This document shows, in pieces, positions 22,921-35,100 of a DNA stretch of 64,000 bases. Position 1 is the stretch's first letter; every line of letters starts with the position of its first letter. The notes beneath the pieces were generated by a model. That model was not told the DNA's origin and did no database searches. It saw only the letters and a list, made by a program, of their open reading frames with translations. This stretch comes from Hemibagrus wyckioides (Eukaryota > Chordata > Actinopteri > Siluriformes > Bagridae): positions 5,647,501 to 5,711,500 of the forward strand of contig NC_080727.1 in NCBI RefSeq assembly GCF_019097595.1, read 5' to 3'. A program made the translations under genes and the position numbers.

Positions 22921-24071
22921 AATCCGACCATCAACAGTGCTGTATTCAGATCATCACCCACCAGTAGTTCAGCTCCAGTCTGTCTCCTCTGGGTTGCCAG
23001 ATGATTGATGATACTACCATCTATTGTTGAAACCAAAGCCTTTTTCCAGCCGGCAATGAAATGACACGTCATAATGGGACAATTACTATTTTTTTCCCCC
23101 CTCTTTCTTTTGCACACTAGAGCTCTGTCCTGTCATGCCATCTGGCTTTATGGTGCATATTTTCCCCAGTGATAGAGCGAAGGTGAGTGCTGTCAATGCT
23201 TCATGTATCAATTGGCCTCCAGAGAATCCAGCACCCTGAAATAGTTAAAATATGCTTCCAACCAGCAGCAACAACAGCCTCACATATCAGAAGCAACAGA
23301 CAAAACGACAGCCTTGGATACTGAAACAGAATTAAATTTCCAGTCATGGACAGAGGTGTAAGAGGGTTGCAATAAACACAGAGATCAGACATCATGCAGC
23401 ACATTTGGACATGTCCAGAACCTATTCCTATTTTCTTTTTCTTTTTCTTTTTTTTTGAAACTATAGCTGCCTTTGGTACAAGGCTGCAATCACGCCAAAA
23501 TCAAACAGGAATGATTGAGGAAACTCCAGGGGCCTGATTTGAACTACTCTCGGATACAATTCAGGATTTATCACTACTCTTACTATCACTGTAGGGCTAT
23601 TTGATCTTCATTGTGAGCTTCATTTTCTTGCCCTGCTTTATGTTTAGCTCTCTACCTGCTGATGCTGATGATTTTAAATGAGTGCATTATGCTGTTACTC
23701 AAATATTAAGCTCATTATTTAAATGAGTACGATAACACGTTGCCTATGTATTGGAACTGGAGAACTTTTTCTTTTTCATTGCTTTATTTTTTAATATATT
23801 TAGGTTTCCTGTGAATATAACCTTCACAAAAATTGTGCATAAATTTCAGCAGACATTGCCATTGTGCTTTGGATTGAATCTGTCCATCATTTAAGCAATG
23901 TAGTTAACCACAGAAACTTGATGAAATCATTTTGATATTGTGATTTCAAACATTGTAACACAAGCCAGTGACCCTTGGTCCCTGGAAGCCATGTTGGGGA
24001 ACCATGGAGTCAGTTTGGCTCTTCAGAGGTCACTCATACATGTGGACCAAAATTAGTTTAGTATTCACATT

Positions 24072-24245
24072 TCTGGCATTTGGCAGATGCTCTTATTCAG
24101 AGAGACTTACATTTTATACTGAGCAATTGAGGGCTAAGGGTCTTGCTCAATGGCCCAGCAGTGGCAGCATGGTGGACCTGGTATTCAAACTCACAACCTT
24201 CCAGTCAATAGTCCAACGCCTTAACCACTAAGCTACCACATCCCA
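24072..24245 (-). mobile_element. tRNA-derived SINE (family 1)
   Basis: On the minus strand TAGCTTAGTGGTTAAGG is followed by GTTGTGAGTTTGAATACC, AGGTCCACCATGCTGCCAC, GAGCAAGACCCTTAGCC, and the tail AAGAGCATCTGCCAAATGCC. Confidence 0.87.
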
Positions 24246-24261
24246 CTTACCATTTATCGTT

Positions 24262-24610
24262 CTCTCAAAGATTTGGGGATTTTGCGATCGCAGAATTTAA
24301 CACGAAATCAAGCAAACTCCAGGATATTCGTAGGAACGTGGGATTTTTCCAAATAACCGCTGACTTTGGGCCATGTGACATCATCAGGATGTGTGTATTA
24401 GAAAGTAATTCCATGTGTCTTCACTGGTAGGAGTTGAAGAAGAATCCTGTGCTTACAATTTCACCAGTTCGAGTTGTTTTCCTAAAAAGAAAATCAAGAA
24501 AACTCCCATTTCCATCACAAATTTTCAAAAAACACTGCTGTGGCCAAAAATCCTTGATTTTGCTGCAATTACACAAAAAAAAAGCCTAAAAATCATTCAG
24601 GGACTGATTT
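24262..24610 (-). mobile_element. Repeat X copy 3
   Basis: Read backwards it begins CAGTCCCTGAATGATTTTTA, continues with GCAGCAAAATCAAGGATTTT, AACTCGAACTGGTGAAATTG, TAAGCACAGGATTCTTCTTC, GATGATGTCACATGGCCCAA, and ends in AAATCAAGC and ATTCTGCGATCGCAAAATCC. It is the longest copy without the minisatellite. Confidence 0.6.
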
Positions 24611-25348
24611 ATTCTTTTTTAAAATACAGAAAGGTATTCTCAATGACTGATAGATGCTGAATAGATGTTTTTCGACAGATTTTATGGTTCATTATTTTTT
24701 GTACATTCTGTCTGAATATTAATTACAGTGTATTATATTCACTTAAATTCCTGATTGAACTAAATGAGTAAAATATTTATTATGCATGTAAGGAATTAAA
24801 TATACTGACGTTGATTAACAACCAATAACATGTCCCCTATTGTTTTATTCCTTTTGTATCCCAACAACCATGGCAGTTTTTTTTTATTTATCGATGTAAT
24901 ATTGTTTAGCTATTTTATAATTGCCCTTTTTTTTTTATCTCTCATGGGGTTAAAAAAACCCCACTGATGGCATTTGGAGACTCCTTCTGTCAAATAGTTA
25001 ATAAAGCTGGATGTTTGATGTCTTTCTTAAATTATTATTGATTTTCTAAAGTAAGAATTAGTTTATGTAGGTCACCTGCTACTGTAGAAATGATTACAGA
25101 AACGGTTAGATGTTGAATTGCAGCCAAAATATCATCTCAGGTGTTGTTTAGAATATGAATAAGCCCATCACATCAGATTCACAAATTCAACACCGCTGCA
25201 TAAGAGATCTTGTAGATGTACGTAATCAGTAGGACTGCTAGGATACAAATGTCTCCAACACGAAGCAAATCTAAAAGACCAAATTTGCATTCTTCTGTAG
25301 TCTGGTGTACCGCACCTAATTTATTCCCTTGTTGGTGTTCATTCGCAG

Positions 25349-25631
25349 CAAACATGGCAGCGTTGTATTATGGGTATTGCATGCTGCCCGATGGGACATA
25401 CTGCCTGGCACCACCACCACCTGGCATCGACGCCAGCGCCTATTACAGCTCCATGCCTGCTGGCATGATGCCCACTCACTCAGCGTCCCCAGCTCCTCCA
25501 CCACCGGGAACCACACCTCCTCCTGACACCTCTGCCGTTACAGTCCCATCAGCTCCAACAGCTGCTGCTGCTCCACCCCCTGCGACCGCTCCCGTGTCTC
25601 ATGCTACACCTTCTGGTTTCTATAGCACAAG
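25349..25631 (+). CDS. sfswap: SFSWAP window exon 7: YCLAPPPPG and Pro-rich linker
   Basis: The exon enters in phase 1 (C plus CA gives Pro) and encodes residues 291-384. It starts [20 protein letters not shown], continues [20 protein letters not shown], and then has a Pro/Ala/Thr-rich low-complexity stretch with several PPP runs. The mammalian equivalent is [20 protein letters not shown] followed by a Pro/Thr-rich linker. It leaves in phase 2 (AG) at GTATGT. The acceptor is GTTCATTCGCAG. The linker between the two SURP modules is likely flexible. This is the longest exon in the window. Confidence 0.97.
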
Positions 25632-27109
25632 GTATGTGTTTCTGACACGTAAAAATATTGCATCCTGCTTATGCCTTTCTATTATAATTTGGGGAATTAA
25701 AATTTTGCATCTGCACTATATCTCTTATTCTGGGAAATAACCATAAAAAAAACATCTGGTTTAGACCTGATAGTAATATACTTTTACATCTGAAAATATG
25801 GAAACATCTGGTGGGGTCATCTGCTAGTTCCAGCCCACCAGTAGCCTTTATAAGACAACAGCTACCACCTGGGAAGGGTTAAGGGTTAACACGTGGTTCC
25901 TCATCATGTCAAAGCAGTCATCACATCTTACTTTTATTCAGTTTGTATGCCCTTTTTATCCAAAGTCACTCAGAAATGAGGGAATCCAAGCAAAGTGATA
26001 TATCAAGCAGAAGTCGAGATTTTAAACGAATGTTAGAGGAGCACAGAGTAAGAGCTAGTGCGAATATATTCGGAGTAGGGACAAGTTAGGGGTTAGTTTA
26101 GTAGCCGTGTTTCGAAGATTGAGTTTGGAAGTCAGTCTGAAGGTTCATGCCTCATTGAGAAGGTGCTATCATGCACTTATCAATAACTGATCGCAGGTTG
26201 TGGAAGGGAACATAAACCTCAAGGATAGTGATGAGGTGGGGGGGGGTGTACATATTTTTGAGCTGCGCCATAGGGCTTTCTGCCCTCTTTCACCACCTGA
26301 GCTCTCAGACACCCGCAACTGGCCTCTGTGACTAATGAAGAGAAAGTATTTCATCACTCCCACCCGAGAACATGGCCAGTTTTCCTTCTTCTGCCTCCTG
26401 GCCACGGGTACTGAGGCATCATCGGGATTTGAGCTTGACCATCTCGTGTTGACCGAGAAAATGATTTTCTTTTAACCCAGCCAGAAATATAGTCTTAAGT
26501 GTAGTAGGTGTAATTTCCATATAGATTCAGGTTTTTCATAAGTCCCCAGAGAAATGGGTGTTTTTTTGGGAAGTTTTTGGATGGCTAGTGTAGTTGTTGA
26601 GATGATTGACAGCTAGAACTGACAGTCTTGCATCTTGGACACATAAGTTGTTCACGTTTCCTGATTGGCACAGCATGCTTCTCCATCATTCGACAGACTT
26701 AAGTGTTTTAAATTTTGACAGCGCAGGTAACTCGGTGTACCAATGGAGAGAAGCCGTGTTTTTTTTTTTTTGTTCCGCAGGATCTTCTGGTAAGCGATTC
26801 AACCATGAAGCTTGGGTACGTTCTCGTTTAGACACGTGGAGGTGGACACATTCTTCCTGTCCCTGGTCAAAAAGCATGACAGAGAGGGCGATTTTTCATG
26901 TCGGTTCTCAGTCTTCCTTATGTTGTTCATCATATATGCAGTCCTTGGGTTGCCATGACAACTAAGCACCGCTTATAGCTGCATCCTTGATTGGACATTA
27001 CTCTGAAATCATACTCCTGCTATGGTTATCTGGCATTGCAAGAATTCTGAATTCTGAGATATCCAAACCTTCCTCTCTCTCTCTCTCTGTCTCTCTCTCT
27101 GGCACGCAG
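25632..27109 (+). other. SFSWAP intron, 1.48 kb
   Basis: No recognisable gene or element is seen. The segment at 25935-26170 has a weak resemblance to SINE-like tails (ATCCAAAGTCACTC) but could not be assigned. A CT microsatellite fills the 3' end and serves as the polypyrimidine tract of the next exon. Confidence 0.75.
27072..27102. repeat. (CT)n microsatellite used as polypyrimidine tract
   Basis: About 30 bases of CT units with one GT break end six bases before the acceptor AG at 27108-27109. Confidence 0.9.
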
Positions 27110-27274
27110 CTCTTCTTCCACCACACAGGCGAGTGTTAGCCAGACGACTTCTTCAGCCGCAGCAATCATCCCTCCGCCACCAGACATCCAGCCCGTCATC
27201 GATAAGCTGGCTGAATATGTAGCCCGAAACGGTGTGAAGTTCGAGAGCAGCGTGCGTGCTAAAAACGACCCGCG
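27110..27274 (+). CDS. sfswap: SFSWAP window exon 8: first half of SURP2
   Basis: The exon completes a Ser codon (AG plus C) and encodes residues 385-439. A Ser/Thr-rich stretch leads to [20 protein letters not shown] and [23 protein letters not shown]2 begins at about residue 410. The conserved helix [13 protein letters not shown] and the GVKFE turn match the second SWAP module of SFSWAP almost letter for letter. It leaves in phase 2 (CG) at GTAAGC, so the intron cuts SURP2 just before its FDFL motif. The acceptor is GGCACGCAG after a CT microsatellite. Confidence 0.98.
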
Positions 27275-27653
27275 GTAAGCACCCGTCTGTCTTCGCCGTG
27301 GTCTGTCGATACTCTTCATTTTTATTTAATAACCCACTAAGCTGGTAGCTTGAGTGATGTAACCCAATGCACTTCCTGAACAGAGCTTCAAGCATTTTAT
27401 TCCCCTTACACCCAGTTCTTAAAGTGTTCTTTTTTTTTTTATATATATTATCCATTTCTCTTTATCTGTTCATGTTATAAACACTGACAATAGAGGAAAA
27501 AGTCTTTAGGAAAAAAAAAATTCAGAAGAATCTGTTAATATAATCCTTAAGATCCACACTACTGTCACAGCTATTCTTCTACGATAATAATTAGCACCAC
27601 TGTGGTGTAATCATAAAAAAATGAATAATTCTGGGCCTGGTGTGTTTTCAAAG
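27275..27653 (+). other. SFSWAP intron, 379 bp, inside SURP2
   Basis: Short intron with poly-T and poly-A runs. No recognisable element is seen. Confidence 0.9.
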
Positions 27654-27747
27654 GTTTGACTTTCTGCAGTCTTGGCACCAGTACAACACTTACTATGAAT
27701 TCAAGAAGCACTACTTCATGCAGAAAGAAGCCTCAAACCAGCCTCAG
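27654..27747 (+). CDS. sfswap: SFSWAP window exon 9: second half of SURP2
   Basis: The exon begins with the third base of an Arg codon (CG plus G) and encodes residues 440-471: [20 protein letters not shown], then [12 protein letters not shown]. The F..L....Y..YY pattern completes SURP2 (about residues 410-458). It corresponds to [20 protein letters not shown] in mammals. It ends in phase 0 at GTATTT, a donor without the usual AAGT, followed by a 21.5-kb intron. Confidence 0.98.
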
Positions 27748-28189
27748 GTATTTTTACTCTTCATTTCTTAGTCTTGCCTCTTCTGACTGCTTATTTTTTT
27801 TTTTTTTTTTGGATTGTAATAAAACTTGTCTATCCTTTTGATTGTGCATTTTTAGTTGATAAAAGTGTGACACTTTCATCAAACATCCTTTCAACGTATT
27901 TCGTATTCATTTTACTTTTATCGTATGCAGTTCTACAGTAGTAATGATTTATATTCCCTCTATCCACACAACAGCTTTCCTTTTCTTTTTTTTTCTTTTT
28001 TTTGAGTACAGTGTCTCTTAAGGTTTCTTCTTCTTATCATCATCAAGCTTTTCTTTCGCACTCCATCGCTTCCGGCTTTGCTCATTAGGCATGTAATTCT
28101 TTTCTGTAACGCCCAGTGGGTACTAATTCACTTTCAAAATCTGAGAAACTCTGAACTGCACACATTTTTCTATTGTTTTGTGGATGTAG

Positions 28190-28355
28190 CATGACGTTTT
28201 TATTATCATGACATATACATTACAGCACAGTGGAATTCTTTTCTTCACATAATGCAGCTGAGGAAGTTAAGGGTCAGAGTGCAAGGGGGCAGCTATGATA
28301 GAGTGCTCCTGGAGCAGAAAGGGTTAAGGGCCTTGCTTAGATGCCCAAGAGACGA
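28190..28355 (-). mobile_element. tRNA-derived SINE (family 2), 5'-shortened
   Basis: The minus strand has TAAGCAAGGCCCTTAACCC, TTTCTGCTCCAGGAGCACTC, TATCATAGCTGCCCCCTTGC, ACTCTGACCCTTAACTTCCT, CAGCTGCATTATGTGAAGAA, AAGAATTCCACTGTGCTGTA and a 3' end AATAAAAACG. Confidence 0.8.
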
Positions 28356-30203
28356 GACTCCCACGTTACACAATCCTTCTCTCACCTGAAATCCCAGATG
28401 TGTTTAATCCTCATATTCCGCTGGTTATCACTTGATGGAGCATTATTTTGTATCTAAAGAAATAAGAGAAACATGGGGGAAGGACTGGGTGAGGAGACGT
28501 GGGAGGTGGAGATCGTCTAAACTTGAGGTATAATCCATAGAAATGTGGTCAAATTTTTTGATGTGTCTTTCGTATTGAAGCCTTATTACCATGCCTACAA
28601 TTGGATCCTCTCAGACTCTTCTTTCTTTTGGTTCTTGCTCCAAAAATCATGGACAAGAAATTCCCCAAATATAAACTAATTACAGCCTAATATAATCCAC
28701 TGCAGTTTTGACCAGACAGATATTAAAGATGAATAAATTGAATAAAAAAAGGGCTTTCCTTGTCCAGCTTCAAATCTGACTGCATTGAGAAAAAAATGTA
28801 TATGGTATATGTGGTCAGTAAAAAAATTACAGAAAAAATTACATAAAAATTACATAAAAAAATTACCTTTGCTTGTTGTAAACTTTATTTAAACTAGATA
28901 GATTGAATTAGTGTTTGATTTTATATATTTATATATATATAAGCATGATCCGTGATCATGTTGGATGTATAAGATCCCCCCCCCCCACTGTAAAACATTG
29001 TGCAAGCAGAGGATCCCAGTATAGAATCCACCAACACCAACCATTGCATACCCTAAATTCTTCCCGAATACGATTTTTTTGGCTTCAGTCGCATCTCCAA
29101 CGCATACTGACGTGGTTGAGTTACTCATCACCAGGCCGTGTGATGTTCAAATTGCTCCTCAGACAAAATAATGTCCTACTCCGTCACTTGTTTACATCTC
29201 CATCTCACATTTTGACTGACAGTGGTGCTCTCTCTGTCTGTTGTTTTGTTAAGCTTGCTCCGAAATCTCATTTTCTTCCCCGACTGCATGTATAATTTTC
29301 AGACTGCTGGAATCCATGATGGATCCACCGTGGCCCTGCAGCATCTATTTCTTGCGTGTTTGTTTATTTATTTATTTTTTATCTGTTTTGCCCACCACCA
29401 TAGCATACCGCAAATATGATATTACAAATTCGTTCTGCTCAGCATACTGGTCATTTCCATTTCATTAGTGTCCTTCAGCTCACTAGTTATATTCTTAATG
29501 GATATAGCAAGAACATGGACTTATTTTAGGAGCTCAAGATTGTAAAGCGAAAAATATTAACGGTTGAGTGCGACATATACAGAGACAGATTTATAAAGCT
29601 ATTTGCTTAAAGAGTGCTAAGTGCCCAATTTATATTCTGCACATGCAGCAGCCAGAGCTAATAATGCTGTAGTAAATAAACGAGTGAGCTGGAGAGGTGA
29701 GTAAGGGTTTTTTTTTTTTTCATTTTATTTTATTTTAATGAACGCTAATAAAAGTCCTCCTTTATCTAATGTCCTGTATGTTCGAGCTTGAGGATGTGCC
29801 TTGAGAAATCCCCAGAGCCTGCAGGTGAATTTGCTTTAATGCGTGTTTGCTTTAATGTGAATTTGAGCTCTGTGCTCTGAATCAATCTCTCTGTTAGTAG
29901 AGTCTGAAGTGTTCATTAGCCAAATTGACAGAACTAAAGGAAATGCCAGTCTTGCAGTTAGAAGTAAATCAAGCCTAGGCATGTGTCAATAATCACTTTC
30001 ACAATATTCCATGATAATCGGCATACTTTCAAATAAACATGGACACCCCCCCCCCTGCTTTTTTATTACCCTGTTTTATATATATTTTTTATTTTTTTAT
30101 TGCCAGGATTTCTTCTATTAACAAAATTCAAGCATGATTTCTCATCGATCACCCAGGTTTTGTCATTCTCATTACATTCAAATCCTCATCCATTACCACA
30201 CTG

Positions 30204-30713
30204 TACACCGATCAGGCATAACATTATGACCACCTGCCTGATATTGGTGTTGGTCCCCCTTGACGCGTCCTGCACTGTGTATTCTGACCCCTTTCTATCA
30301 GAACCAGCATTAACCTCTTCAGCAATTTGAGCAACAGTAGCTCGTCTATTGGATCGGATCACACGGGCCAGCTTTCGCTCCTCACGTGCATCAATGAGCC
30401 TTGGCCGCCCATGACCCTGTCACCGGTTCACCACTGTTCCTTCCTTGGACCACTTTTTATAGATTCTGACCATGCTGGCACCCCACAAGAGCTGCAGTTT
30501 TGGAGATGCTCTGATCCAGTCGTCCTTCGTCAAACTCGCTCGAATCCTTACGCTTGCCCATTTTTCCTGTTTCTAACACATCGACTTTGAGGACAAAATG
30601 TTGACTTGCTGCCTAATATATCCCACCCACTAACAGGTGCCATGATGAGGAGATCACCAGTCTTATTCACTTCATCTGTCACCAGTCATAATGTTATGCC
30701 TGATCAGTGTATC
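30204..30713 (-). mobile_element. Tc1/mariner-like family A, internally deleted copy with both ends
   Basis: Bounded by TACACCGATCAGGCATAACA at the left and ATGTTATGCCTGATCAGTGT at the right. The minus strand retains the start of the transposase up to VSEYTVH-like codons, then jumps to the extreme 3' end, with the joint in front of TGCACTGTGTATTCTGAC as in the 12617 copy. The catalytic region is absent. Confidence 0.88.
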
Positions 30714-30956
30714 AAACTTTGTAATATTGGTAGAAATATTACCTACTGAACCACCCTGGAAGAAAACTTGAGAAGCGGATTATCAGGTTCTCAGACTCCC
30801 GGCTTGCATTTATTCAGTCTGCTCTTTTCAGCACTCTCAACAAAAACATGATAACGGAAGAAAATGATACTTCTTGGACTCGCAGCTTTTAATTCCTTCA
30901 GGTTCAAGTTCACACTTCGGGGAGCGTCTGTGTTTCACAAGCTCTCCCAGCTGCAT

Positions 30957-30978
30957 CTCTCTCTCTCTCTCTCTCTCC
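30957..30978. repeat. (CT)n microsatellite
   Basis: Eleven or so CT units. Confidence 0.85.
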
Positions 30979-32338
30979 TGCTCTACCCATTAGTAATTGT
31001 ATTAATATCAAATAAATTGTATTAATATCAATAACAGAACTAATAGTACTGCATTTTATATATGGATTTCGGGTTTGTCTTGTTTAGAGAGAAAAAGAGA
31101 GTGTGATGAGTGAACATCTGTTTCATATCTGTTAAAGAAATAAAAGGGACACGTCGTTCAGGACATTCCACATTACATAATACTATAAATAGATAAAAAG
31201 TAAGTCATTCTTCAGTAAATAAAACATTGTTGGCAAATTGCTGTCATAGAGGAAAAATAAAACATTAGGAAATAATCCAGTTCTTGGTGTTAACACCACA
31301 GTTGCATCACACACCAGCACTGATTATTTCCCTGCATCCTGTGTCACCCTGTCATGTTTAATTCCTTTCATGTTCAGCCATCCTCCCACAATCCCCCTCT
31401 CAGAGCCCGTCTGGATACGCTTCCATTGCCCGGAGGTTGGGTTCAGGGTGAAGACTTGCTGTAGGGTGAAATGCAGGGTCACTGTCAGACCTTATAACAC
31501 AGCAGACCCCTCCTGAGTCTCCTGATGCTCTGAGGTCAGGTCAGGTCAGGATAAGAGCCCGTAGTAGTACCTTCACCATGGGCAAACCTCAACCAGACAC
31601 CTGTCATTGCAGCCTTTCAGCTCCTGAGATCTTGAGAGAGCAAGAGAGTCCGGTGAAACAGATTTAATCAAGGAAGAGGCGAGAGGAGGGAATTTGAGTT
31701 GTGTTAAAGTGAAAAGGGGAAGAATGGACCGCTTCTCTTTAACACAGCTGTATCGTGGCAGCAAGCATGTCTGGTTTTATTTGTGGCTTATCTTCGTAAT
31801 TTTTAATTTTTTTTCCCTCCTTCCAGAGGCTGTTCTGTGATGGGTTTGCTGTCTAACAATTCTGCTTTGGTTAATTTCCTCACCTGTCCCTAGCCTTTTG
31901 AAGCTTAATCAGTGTAATTTGCTTTCTGTGTCTACCAGTGTAAATTAGATGTCTAGCTCAATTAAACATGGTGTCAGTTAGGATGTGATCCCGTTTTTCT
32001 TTCATCAGACCACGCACACTTCTGGTGTCGGGTAATGTCTTTATTACACGTCGTTTTATGAACATACTCATAAAACTCGAGCTTAGGGTTAGCTTAATCC
32101 TACTCTTTGATATAGCAGGAATTGATCTTACTTTCTGTTTCTAGCAGTGCTGTGGTGCGTACCCTCAGAGACCACACATCACGGCACAGATTCTACAGAT
32201 GATGTGTGTTAGGCTTGTGACAGCATGTGAAAATATACCGTTGTGCGATCGCGCCTTTAAGCGGTGGTTTATTGCTGATAGTGTGATCAGGAACGTTGTG
32301 AGTATAGGGTTTATCCAATGTATTTGACACCTACATTT

Positions 32339-32366
32339 AATAATAATAATAATAATAATAATAATA
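32339..32366. repeat. (AAT)n microsatellite
   Basis: About nine AAT units. Confidence 0.88.
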
Positions 32367-32592
32367 CAGACTGTTACTATTAATATTACTCTACTTTCGC
32401 TGCTTTTAATGCTGGAGTTTTATACGGTTTATTATGTGCGTTATTTCATCATTATTGTAGTTTCATTGTTGCTATCGTTACTACTATCACTATACTGCTG
32501 CTTAGTATAGTAATACTACTCTAGTACTACTACTGGGGTTTAAAATGGTTTAACTTGTACTGTGCCTTAATAGGATTTAAGGTGTTGTTTTT

Positions 32593-32595
32593 CAT

Positions 32596-32634
<39 letters not shown>

Positions 32635-32735
32635 TTTTACTTTACTTTACTTTACACAAATATTACTACCATGTCTATTATTTTTATTTTTTATTTATTT
32701 TATTTTATTTTATTTTTATTTTTTTTTATTACAGA
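32593..32735. repeat. (TTTA)n and related T-rich repeat
   Basis: About eleven TTTA units pass into TTTAC units and then TTTTA units. Confidence 0.88.
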
Positions 32736-32859
32736 GGGGTCTACAATATTCATTACAGAGGGGCCCCCAAAAAATGTGTACATAAAAAAAATATATAAAT
32801 ATATGCATAAAATTTTATCACTAAATTTATATAAACATCATAGGGTAGCTAAAAGTTTG

Positions 32860-33165
32860 AACGATCACATTAGGTGCTCAAAAAGGTCACGGTTTGGCAC
32901 CCAGGCACTTTTGATGTCTGTATGAACACCATTGGTAGTCGTGTTGGTGGTTCTGTTCCAAACACAATCACCATTGTCGTTGAACTTTTCAGATTTACAA
33001 TACCACTTCAAAATGATCTTGAGTCAAGCGGCATTTTCTTTGGCTCTCTTCTGAAGGTCACAACACCATCAACGGTTGGTGCGACTACTGACCTCTTTAG
33101 AGGAAACATAATACTACACATTGCTGCCATTATTCAATTAGGGTTTTATAAAAGGGCATAGATAA
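32860..33165. other. Unexplained patch with a 95-codon open frame
   Basis: A patch of balanced composition between AT-rich repeats. The + strand is open for 95 codons from 32874, and the minus strand is open over nearly the same stretch except for one stop. Neither translation resembles a family I recognise, and no splice-site pair links it to SFSWAP. It may be a decayed fragment of a mobile element or chance. Confidence 0.35.
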
Positions 33166-33224
33166 CAACTGTTGAAGTGTAGATCATTTTTTTTGGGCCT
33201 ATTTGTATTATAAGTAGTAATATT

Positions 33225-33360
33225 TCTACTACTCCTCTCCTCTTACTGCTACTATTACTATTAATACTACTATTTCCCTACTATTATTTCTACCACCGCC
33301 CCTCCTCCTCCTCCTATTGCTACTCTTCCTCCTACTACTAATAGTACTGTTCTGGATTAA
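33225..33360. repeat. Cryptically simple (CTA/CTC)-rich tract
   Basis: Interrupted ACT, CTA and CTC units run for about 135 bp. Similar tracts lie at 32450-32540, 37880-38170 and 38480-38860. Confidence 0.75.
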
Positions 33361-33411
33361 TAAGCTTTACAGTGCATGTTATTATTAATACTATTATTAA
33401 TACTCGTACTC

Positions 33412-33545
33412 AGGTAGCGTAGTGGTTAAGGTGTTTGGACTACTAATCAGAAGGTTGTGAGTTTGCATCCCAGGTCCATGAAACGGTCACTGCTTGGTCC
33501 CTGAGCAAGGCCCTTAACCCTCAATTGCTCAGATAAATTGTAAGG
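33412..33545 (+). mobile_element. tRNA-derived SINE (family 1), 3'-truncated
   Basis: TAGCGTAGTGGTTAAGG is followed by CTAATCAGAAGGTTGTGAGT, CATCCCAGGTCCA, GAGCAAGGCCCTTAACCC and TCAATTGCTCAGATAAATTG. The final CTCTGGATAAGGGCG part is missing. Confidence 0.87.
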
Positions 33546-34625
33546 GTCATGTACTCTTGCTACATTTATTCCTACAAATACTCTTACTGTTATTACTTCT
33601 ACTTGTAAACCTTATTAGTGCTATTAATAGCAATACTATGACCCGCACGCCAGCAATACCACACGAAGGGCTTTGCTCAGACTGCTGTACACCAGAGCGA
33701 AATAGCCTTATTGTTGACTCTCTCTCTCTCATCCAGCTCAGCACAAGGCGAAAGAACTCATTCCGAATTCACGGCACATCCGGGTGCAGCTTGAACTAGT
33801 TTCTTTCTTGATAAAGACAAAGGCCCAAGTTCAAGGAACGGACAGCGAGAGCCTTAAGCCAACATGAATTAGTTAGTTGTGTGTGTACGGTCGAAGCACA
33901 CTTCTGCGCTTGCATTACTTATAGATCTGCTTCGGCGCTTATTGGTAAAGATTTCAGCTTGGCACGGGTGACTTAACCAAAAGGTTCCTAGTTTAAAATC
34001 AGACATTTGTTAGTATAATGTTTCTGCTTTTCTAGCCCCAGAAGTCTGTTTTTTTTTTGTTTTGTTTTTTTATATAAACACTTGGCTTATTGAGAGTGGA
34101 AATAAATGCGCGCGCTTATTCATTTGTTGCAGTATTTAAGGCTTAGTTGTGAGCCACTTCAGAGAATACGCTATTGATTCAGATTTCACTGGCTTTCTAC
34201 CAACTGCAAACGATGCGACCGCATTTTGTTTTGTTTTGTTTTCTTTTCTTTTCTTTTTTTTCCCCTCCCTCAATTCCCTTTGTACGAAATCTTATAAAGG
34301 GTCCCATTAAGCGTTCCCACTCCAGAACGGTGATGGGTTCTACGGAACGGAATGTATTATTCAATCGGATTTAGTCTTTCATCTTGAGTTGAAAATCAAT
34401 TTTATTTGACACAAAGTAATTGCTATGACCTGAAAATTATGCAGGTCGTAAAACTTTGTACTCGCTGTTAATTGCAGTACGGATTCGATGCTGAACTTTC
34501 ACCTGCTTTCAGTATTCAAGCTCTAAATTCTTTTTTTTTTTTTTTAATTTGTCCAATTGGAGAATTACCAAGAGAGTACATGTTCTCTAAAGTCTTACAA
34601 TTAATGTAAAAACTGTAATTTTTTT

Positions 34626-35100
34626 ATATACACCGATCAGCCATAACATTATGAGCAGTGAGAGGTGAAGTTGATGATAATCTCCTCATCATGGCACCTG
34701 TTAGTGGGTGGGATATATAAGGCAGCAAGTGAAAATTTTGTCCTCAAAGTTGATGCCTTAGTAGCAGGAAAAATGGACAAGCGTAAGGATTTGAGCGAGT
34801 TTGACGAAGGGCTGAATTGTGATGGATAGACAACTGGATCAGAGCATCTCCAAAACTGCAGCTCTTGTGGGGTGTTCCCGGTCTGCAGTGGTCAGTATCT
34901 ATCAAAAGTGGTCCAAGGAAGGAGCAGTGGTGAACCGGCGACAGGGTCATGGGCGGCCAAGGTTCATTGATGGACGTGGGGAGTGAAGGCTGGCCCGTGT
35001 GATCCGATCTAACAGACGAGCTACTGTTGCTCAAATTGCTGAAGAAGTTAATGCTGGTTCTGATAGAAAGGTGTCAGGTGGTCATAATGTTATGCCTGGT
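34626..35100 (+). mobile_element. Tc1/mariner-like family A, internally deleted copy with both ends
   Basis: Left end ATACACCGATCAGCCATAAC, right end GTCATAATGTTATGCCTGG. The + strand carries the DNA-binding half of the transposase in broken frames (a stop interrupts the first helix). The join to the right terminus lies after GATAGAAAGGTGTCAG, a different breakpoint from the 12617 and 30204 copies. Confidence 0.87.

Larger units (their letters stand above)
16594..25348 (+). other. SFSWAP intron, 8.75 kb
   Basis: Major contents are repeat X with its minisatellite (16976-17925), a family 2 SINE (18700-18905), a complex satellite (21476-22920), a family 1 SINE (24072-24245) and repeat X copy 3 (24262-24610). 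I see no gene or recognisable element in 17930-18690, 18910-21470 or 22930-24060; 19780-20100 is somewhat richer in GC but open frames there match nothing I know. Confidence 0.7.
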
